From JBBQVS01 sp964250765 (GTDB taxonomy: Bacteria; Chloroflexota; Ktedonobacteria; Ktedonobacterales; Ktedonobacteraceae): 64,000 bases of DNA. Shown here piece after piece: positions 33,595-43,547 of this stretch; positions within the stretch are counted from its first letter, which is position 1, and each line of letters opens with the position of its first letter. Position numbers and translations under genes: made by a program. The stretch covers positions 1 to 64,000 of the forward strand of contig CAXUHF010000013.1 of NCBI GenBank assembly GCA_964250765.1, read 5' to 3'. A model generated the notes under the pieces. That model saw only the letters and a program-made list of their open reading frames with translations. It was not told the origin of the DNA and searched no databases.

Positions 33595-35035
33595 TAGTGC
33601 TTCGACCGTGATGGTCGTTGGATTGGGCAAGATTGGTCTTCCACTTGCCGTGCAGTATGCTTTGCAGGGGTGGCACGTCATTGGTTGTGATAGTAATGCT
33701 GCGGTAGTCGAGACGATCAATGCGGGTCGGTCACATGTGCAAGGAGAGCCTGAGTTAGCATATGAAGTGTCGCGTCTCGTTACCGAAGGTCGGTTGTGCG
33801 CAACGCTAGATATTGCAATGGCAACTCAGAAATCACGAGTGATTGTGGTGATTGTTCCCGTTATCATTGATGCCAATCACGAGACAAATTTCGCAAATAT
33901 AGATGAGGTCACTACAACAATAGGCGCGAATCTGCAACCCGACACACTTGTTCTTTATGAAACAACTTTGCCCGTGGGAACAACAGCGTATAGATTGAGA
34001 ACTTTGCTTGAGCATGCCTCGGATTTGAAAGCAGGGAAAGACTTTTTCCTTGCCTATAGTCCAGAACGGGTCTCCTCTGGTCACATCTTTCACGATTTAC
34101 GGACCTATCCGAAAGTCGTAGGTGGCATTGATAGAAAGAGTACAGAGGCGGCTGCTGCATTCTATCGCTCTGTTCTGCCTGCTCAGATTATCACTACAGC
34201 TTCTACTGACGAAGCCGAGTTTGTGAAGCTGATTGAGACAACCTATCGAGACGTGAATATAGCTCTTGCAAATGAGTATGCGTGTTTTGCCGATATGCAC
34301 AATCTCGACGTTACCACGGCGATTGCTGCTGCTAATACACAGCCATACTCGCATATCCACACACCAGGTGTTGGTGTGGGAGGGCACTGTATTCCTGTCT
34401 ATCCTTATTTCTTGCTGGCTGGCGTAGAGAAGGAAATTCCCTATTCTGCACCTACTACAAGTAATATCTCTGCTTCTTATAGTAGCTTCCAGTTACCTGC
34501 ATTGCACTTGCCGCGTGCCGCACGCACTATCAACGATGCTATGGCGAGCTACGCAGTTAGCCGCGTCGAGGAAGTCGTCGGGTCACTCGTTCAACAGGCT
34601 GTGCTGGTGCTTGGAGTAGCGTACCGAGGCGATGTGCGTGAAACGGCATTTACAAGCGCGAAATTGTTGCAAGAGGCACTTATACAACGTGGTGCGACGG
34701 TGTACGTTGACGATCCGCTCTTCACGCATGATGAACTATGTGCACTTGGCTATAATCCTCTTTCACCAGAGGTCGAGCCGCGTATATGTGCTGTTATTCT
34801 ACAGGCCGCTCATCAGAGCTATTCCACATTCGACTTTGGGCGTTTGACGCACTGTAGTATTGTACTTGATGGGCGTAGAATGCTGCAAAAGGAACAGATA
34901 AAGGCATTGGGAATGCGCTACCTCTTCATTGGCGATGGAAAACGTGGACAAACTCAAACGCATGCTGCTGATGAGGTAGTAGAGAAGACGAGAAGTGATG
35001 CTGAGCAGTATGTGCTTCATGGAAAGCGAGTTTAA
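33584..35035 (+). CDS. UDP-N-acetyl-sugar 6-dehydrogenase (WecC/WbpA-like)
   Basis: 483 residues of the UDP-glucose/GDP-mannose dehydrogenase family: VVGLGKIGLPLAVQYALQGW, YSPERVSSG, KLIETTYRDVNIALANEY and the catalytic Cys in GVGVGGHCIPVYPYFLL. It oxidises a UDP-HexNAc at C6 to the uronic acid. GlcNAc versus ManNAc specificity cannot be told from sequence by eye; WecC and WbpA/WbpO are all close. Followed after 2 nt by the 2-epimerase gene. Confidence 0.87.
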   Translation: MYSNSASTVMVVGLGKIGLPLAVQYALQGWHVIGCDSNAAVVETINAGRSHVQGEPELAYEVSRLVTEGRLCATLDIAMATQKSRVIVVIVPVIIDANHETNFANIDEVTTTIGANLQPDTLVLYETTLPVGTTAYRLRTLLEHASDLKAGKDFFLAYSPERVSSGHIFHDLRTYPKVVGGIDRKSTEAAAAFYRSVLPAQIITTASTDEAEFVKLIETTYRDVNIALANEYACFADMHNLDVTTAIAAANTQPYSHIHTPGVGVGGHCIPVYPYFLLAGVEKEIPYSAPTTSNISASYSSFQLPALHLPRAARTINDAMASYAVSRVEEVVGSLVQQAVLVLGVAYRGDVRETAFTSAKLLQEALIQRGATVYVDDPLFTHDELCALGYNPLSPEVEPRICAVILQAAHQSYSTFDFGRLTHCSIVLDGRRMLQKEQIKALGMRYLFIGDGKRGQTQTHAADEVVEKTRSDAEQYVLHGKRV

Positions 35036-35037
35036 TA

Positions 35038-36090
35038 ATGAAACTGGTTTCCATCGTGGGAGCGCGTCCCCAGTTTGTCAAACTCGCTCCGGTCAGTCGA
35101 ATGCTGAGGCAGCGACATGAAGAACTTGTTATTCACACCGGTCAGCATTATGACTATCGCATGTCATCTCTTTTCTTCGAGGAACTGGCATTGCCGGAGC
35201 CAGACTATCATCTTCATGTCGGTTCTGGGTCGCATGGAAAGCAAACGGCGCATATGCTCGATGAGATTGAGCAGGTGCTCTTGAAGGTGCAGCCGGATTG
35301 GATGATCGTTTTTGGTGACACAAATTCAACGCTCGCAGGTGCATTAGCCGCCGCGAAATTGCATATTCCTGTTGCTCATATTGAAGCAGGGTTACGCAGC
35401 TATAATCGGGCGATGCCAGAGGAGATCAATCGTGTTGTCACCGATTGCCTTTCACAGCGTCTGTTCTGTCCAACGGAAACGGCGCGGAAGCAGCTAGAAC
35501 GAGAGGGGATGGTCACAGGAGTTGAGGTGGTAGGGGACGTTATGTATGACATTCTCTTGCAGATGCAACCCAAACTTGCCGCCAATGCTCAGGTACTTCT
35601 ACCAACACTGCGTGTGATGCCACAACAGTACGTACTGGCAACGGTGCATCGCGCCTCGAATAGTGATGATGTTGAAGCGATGCGTAACATTGCTTCCGCC
35701 TTGAATAGTCTCGACATGCCCGTTATCTTTCCTATTCATCCGCGTACACAAGCGCGCTTAGCAACGTATGACATTACCTGGAATGATCATATTCATTTTA
35801 TCGAACCAGTTGGCTATCTTGATATGCTCACGCTTGAGGATGCTGCCCACTGTGTTATCACCGATTCTGGCGGTGTGCAAAAAGAGGCATTTTTTCTCTG
35901 TACGCCTTGTATCACTCTGCGAGAGGAGACAGAGTGGCCTGAGACTGTAGAGGTGGGATGGAATGTACTCGTTGGAACCAACGACGCAGCCATCATAGAA
36001 GCTGTACACCAGAACAGACCTGCACCATCACTACATCATCCTTTTGGACGTGGAGATGCAGCGGCACGGATCGCAAAGGCTTTTCAATAA
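35038..36090 (+). CDS. wecB: UDP-GlcNAc 2-epimerase, non-hydrolysing (WecB/WbpI-like)
   Basis: 350 residues of the GT-B fold epimerase family: SIVGARPQFVKLAPVSRML, HTGQHYDYRMS, HIEAGLRSYNRAMPEE and the substrate-binding DSGGVQKEAFFL. It interconverts UDP-GlcNAc and UDP-ManNAc (or the 2,3-diamino uronate equivalents, as WbpI does). It starts 2 nt after the dehydrogenase, completing a four-gene nucleotide-sugar block. Confidence 0.9.
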   Translation: MKLVSIVGARPQFVKLAPVSRMLRQRHEELVIHTGQHYDYRMSSLFFEELALPEPDYHLHVGSGSHGKQTAHMLDEIEQVLLKVQPDWMIVFGDTNSTLAGALAAAKLHIPVAHIEAGLRSYNRAMPEEINRVVTDCLSQRLFCPTETARKQLEREGMVTGVEVVGDVMYDILLQMQPKLAANAQVLLPTLRVMPQQYVLATVHRASNSDDVEAMRNIASALNSLDMPVIFPIHPRTQARLATYDITWNDHIHFIEPVGYLDMLTLEDAAHCVITDSGGVQKEAFFLCTPCITLREETEWPETVEVGWNVLVGTNDAAIIEAVHQNRPAPSLHHPFGRGDAAARIAKAFQ

Positions 36091-36123
36091 TGATTTATTA
36101 AGAATGTCGATGGATTATATTGT

Positions 36124-37353
36124 ATGACACATATTCTTTTTATAACTCCCTATTACCCACCGGAGAAGGCCGCTCCGGCAGTACGCATTAGTGAAACCGC
36201 TCAACATTTAGTGAAGCAAGGCCATAGCGTGACGGTGCTTACCACCGTCCCAAACTATCCAACTGGTATCGTTCCTCCTGAGTATCGCGGTCATTTGGTA
36301 CAGCAAGAATTGCGGGATGGTGTGCGGATTGTGCGAGTATGGAGCTATACGAGTCCTAACAAAGGTTTTTTACGTCGAATTGTGGCGCAACTCTCCTTTG
36401 GTTGTCTCTCACCCATTCTCGGCTGGCAAGCAGTTGGACGCCCTGACATGATGATCGTTGAGTCGCCACCGCTCTTCGATGCATTTGCGGCACGCCTTCT
36501 TGCTTGGGGAAAGCGATGTTCCTTCATTTTTACAGTTTCCGATATCTGGCCCGCGTCGGCTGTGCAGTTAGGCATGTTGCATAATCCCTTGCTAATACGG
36601 CTCGCTGAATGGTTAGAATGGTCAACCTATCATCGTGCAAGCGCGGTCTGGGCGTTGACAGAGGGAATACGGACACTGCTAATTCAACGTGGGTTGGAAG
36701 AGGAACACGTTTTTACGTTGACGAATGGTGTAGATACCACAAAGTTTTGTCCACGCGACAAAGTGCAGGCGCGTGCGACATTGCATTGGGAAGATACGTT
36801 TACTGTTCTTTATGCCGGTACGCATGGACTCGCACATGGTCTTATGACTATATTAGAGGCTGCCGAGCAGTTGCGTGATTATACGAACATTCGTTTTGTG
36901 CTGGTTGGTGATGGTGCGACAAAGACAGATTTGATAGCATACGCAAGAAAACGTAGCCTTACAAATGTCACGTTTCTTGACACACAACCACATGAACATA
37001 TGCCCTTGCTCCTGGCAGGAGCCGATGTGTGTCTTGTACCACTTCGCAAAGTTCCACTCTTTGAAGGCGCACTTCCATCAAAGATGTACGAGGTAATGGC
37101 TTGTGCCCGTCCTATCTTGTTGGGAGTTGATGGGGAAGCACGGCGGCTCGTAGAGCAAGATGCAGGTGCGGCTATCTATGTGGAACCAGAGAACGCAGAT
37201 GCACTAGCAGAGGCCATTCTACATCTATATGAGCATCCAGAAATTGCAGATGCACTAGGACAACGTGGGCGGATGTTTGTCGAACGTCATTTTGAGCGTA
37301 CTCAACTTACAAAGACACTTGAAACTCACCTCGTTGTAGCGCAAAGGTCTTAA
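36124..37353 (+). CDS. Glycosyltransferase family 4 (WbuB-like)
   Basis: 409-residue GT4/GT-B glycosyltransferase: LFITPYYPPEKAAPAVRISE at the N-terminus, VTVLTTVPNYPTG, and the C-terminal EGALPSKMYEVMACARPILL with the GT4 nucleotide-sugar-binding glutamates. The N-terminal part resembles WbuB, an L-fucosamine transferase, but acceptor and donor are unknown. A cytosolic, membrane-associated step in building the repeat unit is likely. Confidence 0.85.
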   Translation: MTHILFITPYYPPEKAAPAVRISETAQHLVKQGHSVTVLTTVPNYPTGIVPPEYRGHLVQQELRDGVRIVRVWSYTSPNKGFLRRIVAQLSFGCLSPILGWQAVGRPDMMIVESPPLFDAFAARLLAWGKRCSFIFTVSDIWPASAVQLGMLHNPLLIRLAEWLEWSTYHRASAVWALTEGIRTLLIQRGLEEEHVFTLTNGVDTTKFCPRDKVQARATLHWEDTFTVLYAGTHGLAHGLMTILEAAEQLRDYTNIRFVLVGDGATKTDLIAYARKRSLTNVTFLDTQPHEHMPLLLAGADVCLVPLRKVPLFEGALPSKMYEVMACARPILLGVDGEARRLVEQDAGAAIYVEPENADALAEAILHLYEHPEIADALGQRGRMFVERHFERTQLTKTLETHLVVAQRS

Positions 37354-37422
37354 TATATCTGAACCTTAGTGTATGTTTGAACAAAAAATACAGGATTTTA
37401 TGATGAAGGAGGTTGAAAACAC

Positions 37423-38136
37423 ATGAAGAATGGGGTGACTGATCCAGCACCTTTGATGACATCTACAAAAATTTCTCATCCAAATATCGTGTTTGACGCT
37501 CTATTGAGGAATGCGATACAGACGGAGGATGCAGTAACTACTGGCTCGACGCTCTATCATATCTGGTGCATAGGAATAAATATTACTTTTGGCATAATCG
37601 GCGTAATTATTCTTTTCGTATTGCTTCTTATATTGGCACCTTTGATGCTACTCGACTCGCCCGGCCCTATCTTTTACTACCAGCAACGAGTGGGCTATAT
37701 GGGAAAAATCTTTTGGATAATCAAGCTACGCTCAATGCGTCAGCATGCGGAGCAGAGTGGGCAAGCTATCTGGGCAACAAAGCGTGATTCGCGTGTCACG
37801 CGCATTGGACACTTCTTGCGTGCTACCCATATTGATGAATTGCCACAGGTGATCAATATCTTACGTGGAGAGATGAGTTTGATTGGTCCACGACCAGAAC
37901 GCGAAGTCTATGTGCGCGAATTAGAACGGATACATCCAGAGTACCGTGCACGTTTGCTTGTTACGCCGGGACTGACCGGGCTAGCGCAAGTAAATTATGG
38001 ATATGGTGATACCAGTAAGAGCGAGCTAGAGAAACTACGATATGATCTTTCATATATTCAACAGAGATCAATAAAAATGGATGTTCTTATTCTTTTGAAA
38101 ACAGTGATTGAGGTGTTAGGTGGTCATGGAGTCTAA
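37423..38136 (+). CDS. Initiating phosphoglycosyl transferase (PglC/WcaJ-type)
   Basis: 237 residues. One hydrophobic re-entrant/membrane segment near residues 45-80 is followed by the conserved monotopic catalytic domain: GPIFYYQQRVGYMGKIFWII, ATHIDELPQVINIL with the Asp-Glu pair, GEMSLIGPRPERE and GLTGLAQVNYGYG. It transfers a sugar phosphate to undecaprenyl phosphate, the first step of repeat-unit assembly. It lacks the extra N-terminal helices of WbaP, so resembles the shorter PglC type. AAGGAGG lies upstream at about 37405. Confidence 0.88.
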   Translation: MKNGVTDPAPLMTSTKISHPNIVFDALLRNAIQTEDAVTTGSTLYHIWCIGINITFGIIGVIILFVLLLILAPLMLLDSPGPIFYYQQRVGYMGKIFWIIKLRSMRQHAEQSGQAIWATKRDSRVTRIGHFLRATHIDELPQVINILRGEMSLIGPRPEREVYVRELERIHPEYRARLLVTPGLTGLAQVNYGYGDTSKSELEKLRYDLSYIQQRSIKMDVLILLKTVIEVLGGHGV

Positions 38137-39358
38137 ATTTCAAAATAGCGTAGGTGTGACAGATACTCAGGAGCCTGAGAACGCGAATTCGCGTTTGCCG
38201 CGAACCACTTTTTTACCGTTCGCGGTGCCACACATCACACAGGTTGAGATTGACGAGGTGGTAGACACGTTGCGTTCCGGCTGGATCACCACAGGTCCCA
38301 AAACAAAACGTTTCGAGCGTGCATTTGCTGAGCGAGTGCATGCTCCTCATGCAGTTGCTGTCAATTCCGCGACTGCCGCAATGCACCTTGCACTCGATGC
38401 TATCGGACTACAGGCGGGTGACGAAGTAATTGTTCCCGTTTATACCTTTACTGCCACTGCCGAGGTTGTTGTCTATTATCGTGCATGTCCCGTTTTTGTC
38501 GATGTCGATCCTGTGACATGTAATCTCGATCCAAATCTGTTAGAGCAACATATTACTCCGAAGACTAAGGCGATCATCGTCGTGCATATAGCCGGCTTGT
38601 CTGCTGAAATGGATGCTATTCTCGATATCGCACATCGGCATAATATACCTGTCATAGAGGATGCAGCACATGCTTTTCCCGCGAAGTATCGCGGACGTAT
38701 GATTGGTTCTCTCAGCGATATGACGGCATTCAGCTTCTATGCGACAAAAACGCTGTCTACGGGCGAAGGAGGAATGCTCACCACGGCAAACGAGCAGTAT
38801 GCACAACACGCCTCCCTGATGTCGCTTCATGGTATCAGCCGTGACGCCTGGAAACGCTATAGCAAAGAGGGAAGTTGGTTTTATGAGGTACTACAAGCTG
38901 GCTATAAGTACAACATGACTGACATCGCGGCCTCGCTCGGCATACATCAACTGGAGCGCAGTGAGGCATTGCTGGCACGTAGACGAAGTATTGCACAGCG
39001 CTATACGCAGGCATTTCAGCAGTGGCCCGAAGTGGAGACACCTCCGAATCCAGCGCATTGCGAACATGCATGGCATCTCTATATCTTACGTTTGCGGTTG
39101 GAACGCCTTAGCATCGGACGTGATGACTGTATCAAGGCGTTGACTGCGGCACAAATTGGCACGAGTGTTCATTTCATTCCGCTCCACCTGCATCCCTTCT
39201 ATCGCAACACATATGGACTGAAGCGTGATGATTTTCCTGTCGCGCTTTCCGCTTACGAAAGGGCCATTTCTCTACCTATCTATCCGGGGATGACTGAAGA
39301 GGATGTCGAGGATGTCATCGCCGCAGTGAAGCAGCTTATCACGACGCATACAAAATAA
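38126..39358 (+). CDS. DegT-family aminotransferase (PglE-like)
   Basis: 410 residues: LRSGWITTGPKTKRFERAFA at the N-terminus, VAVNSATAAMHLALDAIGLQ and AFSFYATKTLSTGEGGMLT with the PLP Lys. This architecture suits 4-keto sugar aminotransferases such as PglE or PseC, and the neighbouring 4,6-dehydratase supplies the expected substrate type. I prefer ATG 38126 over GTG 38120. It overlaps the phosphoglycosyl transferase by 11 nt. Confidence 0.86.
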   Translation: MESKFQNSVGVTDTQEPENANSRLPRTTFLPFAVPHITQVEIDEVVDTLRSGWITTGPKTKRFERAFAERVHAPHAVAVNSATAAMHLALDAIGLQAGDEVIVPVYTFTATAEVVVYYRACPVFVDVDPVTCNLDPNLLEQHITPKTKAIIVVHIAGLSAEMDAILDIAHRHNIPVIEDAAHAFPAKYRGRMIGSLSDMTAFSFYATKTLSTGEGGMLTTANEQYAQHASLMSLHGISRDAWKRYSKEGSWFYEVLQAGYKYNMTDIAASLGIHQLERSEALLARRRSIAQRYTQAFQQWPEVETPPNPAHCEHAWHLYILRLRLERLSIGRDDCIKALTAAQIGTSVHFIPLHLHPFYRNTYGLKRDDFPVALSAYERAISLPIYPGMTEEDVEDVIAAVKQLITTHTK

Positions 39359-39457
39359 AAAAGTTTGAAGAGAGGATACAACTCTCTTCAATATATTCAT
39401 TTCTCTCAAGTAGAGAGTAAGAGGTAAGTGGGAAAGTGGAAGAATGAGGATGAAATT

Positions 39458-40687
39458 ATGAATCAATTCTTACATACGGGCTATCGTCAGCCTATTAATG
39501 TGGCGGAACTACTAGACCGTGAGGTAGTTCCACTCCGAACGGCAGAGACATATGCACTTTTACGAGGACAGGCCGTGCTTGTCACGGGGGCCGCAGGATC
39601 AATTGGCTCAGAACTGTGTCGCTTGATACTCAACGATGAGCCTGAGTACCTTATTGCTCTTGATAATAATGAAACGGGCCTGTTTGATCTCGCGGAAAGT
39701 GTGCGAACACATCCGTTTGCTGATCGTCTCCGTGTATGCATCGGCGATATCACAAATAAGGCGCGAATGCGGCGTATTTTCGCTGAGACAAGCCCACGCA
39801 TTGTTTTTCACGCAGCCGCGTACAAACACGTGCCATTGCTTGAGCAACACCCTATTGAAGCTATACGTACCAATGTTCTTGCAACCTATTCCTTGTGTAG
39901 TCTTGCGCGTGAAAGTGGTGTGGCACGTTTCGTGTTTATTTCTAGCGATAAGGCGGCTGAACCTGTGAGTGTCCTGGGTGCCTCAAAGCGCATTGGCGAA
40001 CTGATCGTACAGTCACAAGGAATGCAAGATGTTGAAGAAACAACCAGTTTCTCCTCGGTACGTTTCGGTAATGTTATGGGAAGTCGTGGTAGCGTCATTC
40101 CAATTTTTGCTCAACAGATTGAGCGAGGAGGGCCAGTAACGGTAACGCATCCCGATGCTACCCGTTACTTCATGACTATTTCTGAAGCATGTGGGCTAGT
40201 AATCCTTACAGCCGCGATTGCGAACCAGAGTTGCCTCTATTTGCTGGATATGGGAAGTCCTATACGCATTCTTGACCTTGCAACCAAGATGATTTCTAGT
40301 CAGCGGTCCTCTTTAAAGAAAGACATTGATATTGTGTACACCGGCCTACGACCAGGCGAGTGTCTGCACGAGAAATTAGTGGCAGTAGATGAGGAATTGC
40401 AACCGACAAGCTATAGCAAGATTTTCTGCGTTCGTCGTCAAACACATATACCTACGCGCTCGACCATTGCACAGTGGATGCAGATGCTAGAGAACAAGTT
40501 GTATCAAGAGAATGTGTCGATGTTGCGCGATTCTTTGCTTACTATGGTACGCAAACAAGAAATTGCCACGCCATCTTTCAGTGCCGCAAATCTTCTCTCC
40601 TCTATTGATATCTCGCCGCTTCACACTCTCTCAACAGCTTCTATGGAGCTAACGGCTGTATATAATCAGGAGAGGTTGGCAAAGTGA
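39458..40687 (+). CDS. UDP-sugar 4,6-dehydratase, CapD/PglF-like without membrane domain
   Basis: 409 residues of the extended SDR polysaccharide-biosynthesis family: AVLVTGAAGSIGSELCRLIL, HAAAYKHVPLLEQHP, FVFISSDKAAEPVSVLGASK and RFGNVMGSRGSVIPIFAQQI. It likely dehydrates UDP-GlcNAc to the 4-keto-6-deoxy sugar, feeding the preceding aminotransferase. It lacks the N-terminal membrane helices of full-length CapD/PglF. GAGGA lies 7 nt before ATG 39458; earlier GTG starts seem less likely. The stop overlaps the next start (GTGA). Confidence 0.85.
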   Translation: MNQFLHTGYRQPINVAELLDREVVPLRTAETYALLRGQAVLVTGAAGSIGSELCRLILNDEPEYLIALDNNETGLFDLAESVRTHPFADRLRVCIGDITNKARMRRIFAETSPRIVFHAAAYKHVPLLEQHPIEAIRTNVLATYSLCSLARESGVARFVFISSDKAAEPVSVLGASKRIGELIVQSQGMQDVEETTSFSSVRFGNVMGSRGSVIPIFAQQIERGGPVTVTHPDATRYFMTISEACGLVILTAAIANQSCLYLLDMGSPIRILDLATKMISSQRSSLKKDIDIVYTGLRPGECLHEKLVAVDEELQPTSYSKIFCVRRQTHIPTRSTIAQWMQMLENKLYQENVSMLRDSLLTMVRKQEIATPSFSAANLLSSIDISPLHTLSTASMELTAVYNQERLAK

Positions 40688-42669
40688 AGAGTAAGCAAGA
40701 GTATCTGACTGCTGTACGTGTCTCTTCGCCTCCACCTACAAAAAGACGAAGACGTTTACTCTTGTCGATCACGGGTATAGTATTTTTGCTCTGCGCCATC
40801 AGTTCGACCACATTTGTCGGTTATCAGATGTCTGTGGCGCAGTATCGACAAGATACATCGTTAGCGAATGAAGGTGTGCAACACTTACAGCAGGTCGAAA
40901 CGATTTTCAAAGGAGGTTCGCAACATCTCTTCGAGTTGAACACTATTGATAGTGTTCAGCGTGAGTTTGGGAGCGCGGAGGGTGATTTTACACGTCTACA
41001 AGCAAACCTTCAGAGTGTGCCAGGAGTCAGTACACATCTTCCTGTCTATGGAGGTGAACTGCAAGCAGCCTTTACACTGGTTCCAGCGGCCCTTAATGTT
41101 GCACAGGCAGGAATAGTAGGATGCACGTTGCTTCGTACATTGATAACGCGATTTCAAAATCCTTTGAGTAGTAAGGGACAAGGGCTTACTTCTGCCGACA
41201 TGCTGAGTATCAGCCAGAATGCACAACAAGTTATTACCACACTTTCACACGCACTCGATCTGATGAGCCAGGTGAAACTGGGTGATGTACAATTCAGTCC
41301 GCGACTCAGTAAGATGCTAGGTGTGGTACAGATGGAGATACCGACAGCGCGTCAATGGCTGGGCGTTTTTGAGAAATTACTGCCAGGACTTCCAAACTTG
41401 CTTGGTGTTGGTACACCTACATCATTCTTAATTGAGATGCTTGACTCAAGCGAACTACGTCCCGGCGGTGGCTTTATCGGAAATTATGGTATCGCCACAT
41501 TGTCAGGAGGTCGGCTGCTTAAGGCAAATATTACCGATGTAGACCTGCTTGACCACCCTTTTGTGACACAAGGAAATGTCATTCCCTATCCACCTGCATA
41601 CTCATGGTTTCCATTGTCTCATGAAAGTTGGAGTTTACGGGACTCCAATCTCAGTGCGAACTTTCCAACCTCCGCCCAGTATGGTGAGCAAAACTACCAT
41701 CGAGAAGGGGGGAACGTGCCAGTACAAGGTGTGATTGCGATAACACCTGTCCTGATTCAGAAGGCACTTGCTATTACTGGTCCCATCTACATGCCAGAAT
41801 ATCAGGAAACTATCACTCCAGAGAATATCATTACGCAAATCCATTTCCATCAGTTAGGAGCCGCCGGGGAAGGTCCTGATACAATTGCCTCACCGGATGG
41901 GCATTCATCGCTCCGAAAACGTTTCAGCGAGCTGCTGGCGGAACATTTTCTTGAGCATGTGCATCAACTCTCATCATCTGCTCTTCCCAAGTTTCTGCAA
42001 GTGTTACTTGCTGGTTTGCGAACGAAAGACCTACAGTTGTACTTCAATGCAAGTGAGGCCGAAGCAGTGTTACATATGGCACATGTTGACTCGACTATTG
42101 CGTCCTATGATAGCGATTCCCTGATGGTAGTTGATACAAATATTGCGGCGGATAAGGCTAACACCTTCATACACTACACGTTGAACGATCAGGTGATAAT
42201 TGACACGCAAGGCAATGCTATTCACCAGACAACGCTCAATTATGTCTGGGACATCCCTGGTACCGACTACGGCAACCCCATCTATCAGGATGTTGTGTAT
42301 ATCTATGTACCACCCAATGCAGTCTTAACTGGACAAATAGGTCCAGTATATGAAAAAGGATATGAGTTCGGGCGCGAGAGGTGGGGAAGTTACGTTAAAA
42401 TTTCCTATGGACAGTCAAAGATTATAAAGCTGTACTGGGAAGTTCCTCATGCCACTGTAAAAGACCAGCAAGGGGGATGGCATTATCAGTATGAAGTTCA
42501 ACGACAGGCGGGTGTTCTTTGGCAAATGCATGTACAGATGATGCTTCCTTTGCACGAAGCGATAACCAATGTACAGGGCGGGCTGCTACGTGAGAGTGCT
42601 CAGCAAGCATATTTTACTGGTGCACTGAATGAAGATACAAATATGTCTGTATCCTGGAAACAAACGTAG
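40684..42669 (+). CDS. DUF4012-domain membrane-anchored protein
   Basis: 661 residues. Short basic cytosolic N-terminus (KRRRRLLLS), one membrane anchor near residues 25-45, then a large extracytoplasmic region carrying the DUF4012 hallmark ELRPGGGFIGNYGIATLSGG and LTGPIYMPEYQETITPENI-like segments. Function unknown; members are often encoded in polysaccharide clusters. It starts with GTG overlapping the dehydratase stop, so is translationally coupled to it. Confidence 0.82.
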   Translation: MKSKQEYLTAVRVSSPPPTKRRRRLLLSITGIVFLLCAISSTTFVGYQMSVAQYRQDTSLANEGVQHLQQVETIFKGGSQHLFELNTIDSVQREFGSAEGDFTRLQANLQSVPGVSTHLPVYGGELQAAFTLVPAALNVAQAGIVGCTLLRTLITRFQNPLSSKGQGLTSADMLSISQNAQQVITTLSHALDLMSQVKLGDVQFSPRLSKMLGVVQMEIPTARQWLGVFEKLLPGLPNLLGVGTPTSFLIEMLDSSELRPGGGFIGNYGIATLSGGRLLKANITDVDLLDHPFVTQGNVIPYPPAYSWFPLSHESWSLRDSNLSANFPTSAQYGEQNYHREGGNVPVQGVIAITPVLIQKALAITGPIYMPEYQETITPENIITQIHFHQLGAAGEGPDTIASPDGHSSLRKRFSELLAEHFLEHVHQLSSSALPKFLQVLLAGLRTKDLQLYFNASEAEAVLHMAHVDSTIASYDSDSLMVVDTNIAADKANTFIHYTLNDQVIIDTQGNAIHQTTLNYVWDIPGTDYGNPIYQDVVYIYVPPNAVLTGQIGPVYEKGYEFGRERWGSYVKISYGQSKIIKLYWEVPHATVKDQQGGWHYQYEVQRQAGVLWQMHVQMMLPLHEAITNVQGGLLRESAQQAYFTGALNEDTNMSVSWKQT

Positions 42670-42699
42670 TAGAGTACGAGGGAAGGAGGAAAGAAATAT

Positions 42700-43491
42700 A
42701 TGCTTGATATACATCTGCATATTTTACCCGGTGTGGATGATGGACCGGCTACACTACAGGAGTCGATAGTACTAGCTCAGGCACTTGTACAGGAAGGCAT
42801 CGAAGCCGCTATCGCAACACCGCATTCTAACGATGAATATCCACGCTATTCAGCAGCAGAAATTCGCGCACGAGTCAATGAGTTACAGCAGGTATTGGAG
42901 CAGCAGCGTATTCCACTACGTCTCTTTGCTGGTCACGAGGTTCTTATCCGTCCCGGTCTCGTAGAAGATATTCAGACAGGAAGGGTTGCAACACTCAATG
43001 GAAGTCGGTACCTGCTCTTAGAGTTATGGAACACAATGTGGTTGCCTGAGACGGAGCAGGTCATTTTTGAACTGCAATCACACGGCATTGTACCGATCAT
43101 CGCGCATCCTGAACGCTATCGTACTATTCAAAAAGACCCAGCGCGGCTCGCGGTCTTGATCCAACACGGAGCGTTGACGCAATTGACAGCTAGTAGTGTA
43201 CTTGGCATTCATGGAAGCACAGTGCGACGTACTGCTGAGGTGCTAGTGAAGCAAGGTTTGATTCATTGTATCGCGTCTGACGCACACGGAATGCACAAGC
43301 GTCCACCATGCGTTGCTCAGAGCCTGCAACCGCTTGAAAAGCTTGTTGGTCAGAAACGTTTGCACCAAATGATGGAAATATGGCCTACCACCATTGTAAA
43401 AAATGAGTTGGGAAAGAGTGAGGTTGCATACAGTGAGAGTACGAACGGTGCAGAGAAAAAACGCTTCTTGCACTTTTTGCGGTCACGATAG
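42700..43491 (+). CDS. CpsB/YwqE-type PHP phosphotyrosine phosphatase
   Basis: 263 residues of the PHP metal-dependent phosphatase family: DIHLHILPGVDDGP, IATPHSNDEYP, IIAHPERYRTIQ and CIASDAHGMHKRPP supply the metal-binding histidines and aspartates. In Gram-positive and related bacteria it dephosphorylates the tyrosine cluster of the BY-kinase, here encoded downstream at 45693. A C-terminal tail of about 20 charged residues follows the domain. GGAAGGAGG precedes the ATG. Confidence 0.87.
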   Translation: MLDIHLHILPGVDDGPATLQESIVLAQALVQEGIEAAIATPHSNDEYPRYSAAEIRARVNELQQVLEQQRIPLRLFAGHEVLIRPGLVEDIQTGRVATLNGSRYLLLELWNTMWLPETEQVIFELQSHGIVPIIAHPERYRTIQKDPARLAVLIQHGALTQLTASSVLGIHGSTVRRTAEVLVKQGLIHCIASDAHGMHKRPPCVAQSLQPLEKLVGQKRLHQMMEIWPTTIVKNELGKSEVAYSESTNGAEKKRFLHFLRSR

Positions 43492-43547
43492 CGTATTTCA
43501 TTATGAATACGCATGTCCACAATATATAGAGGAGAGGAATAAGGTTG

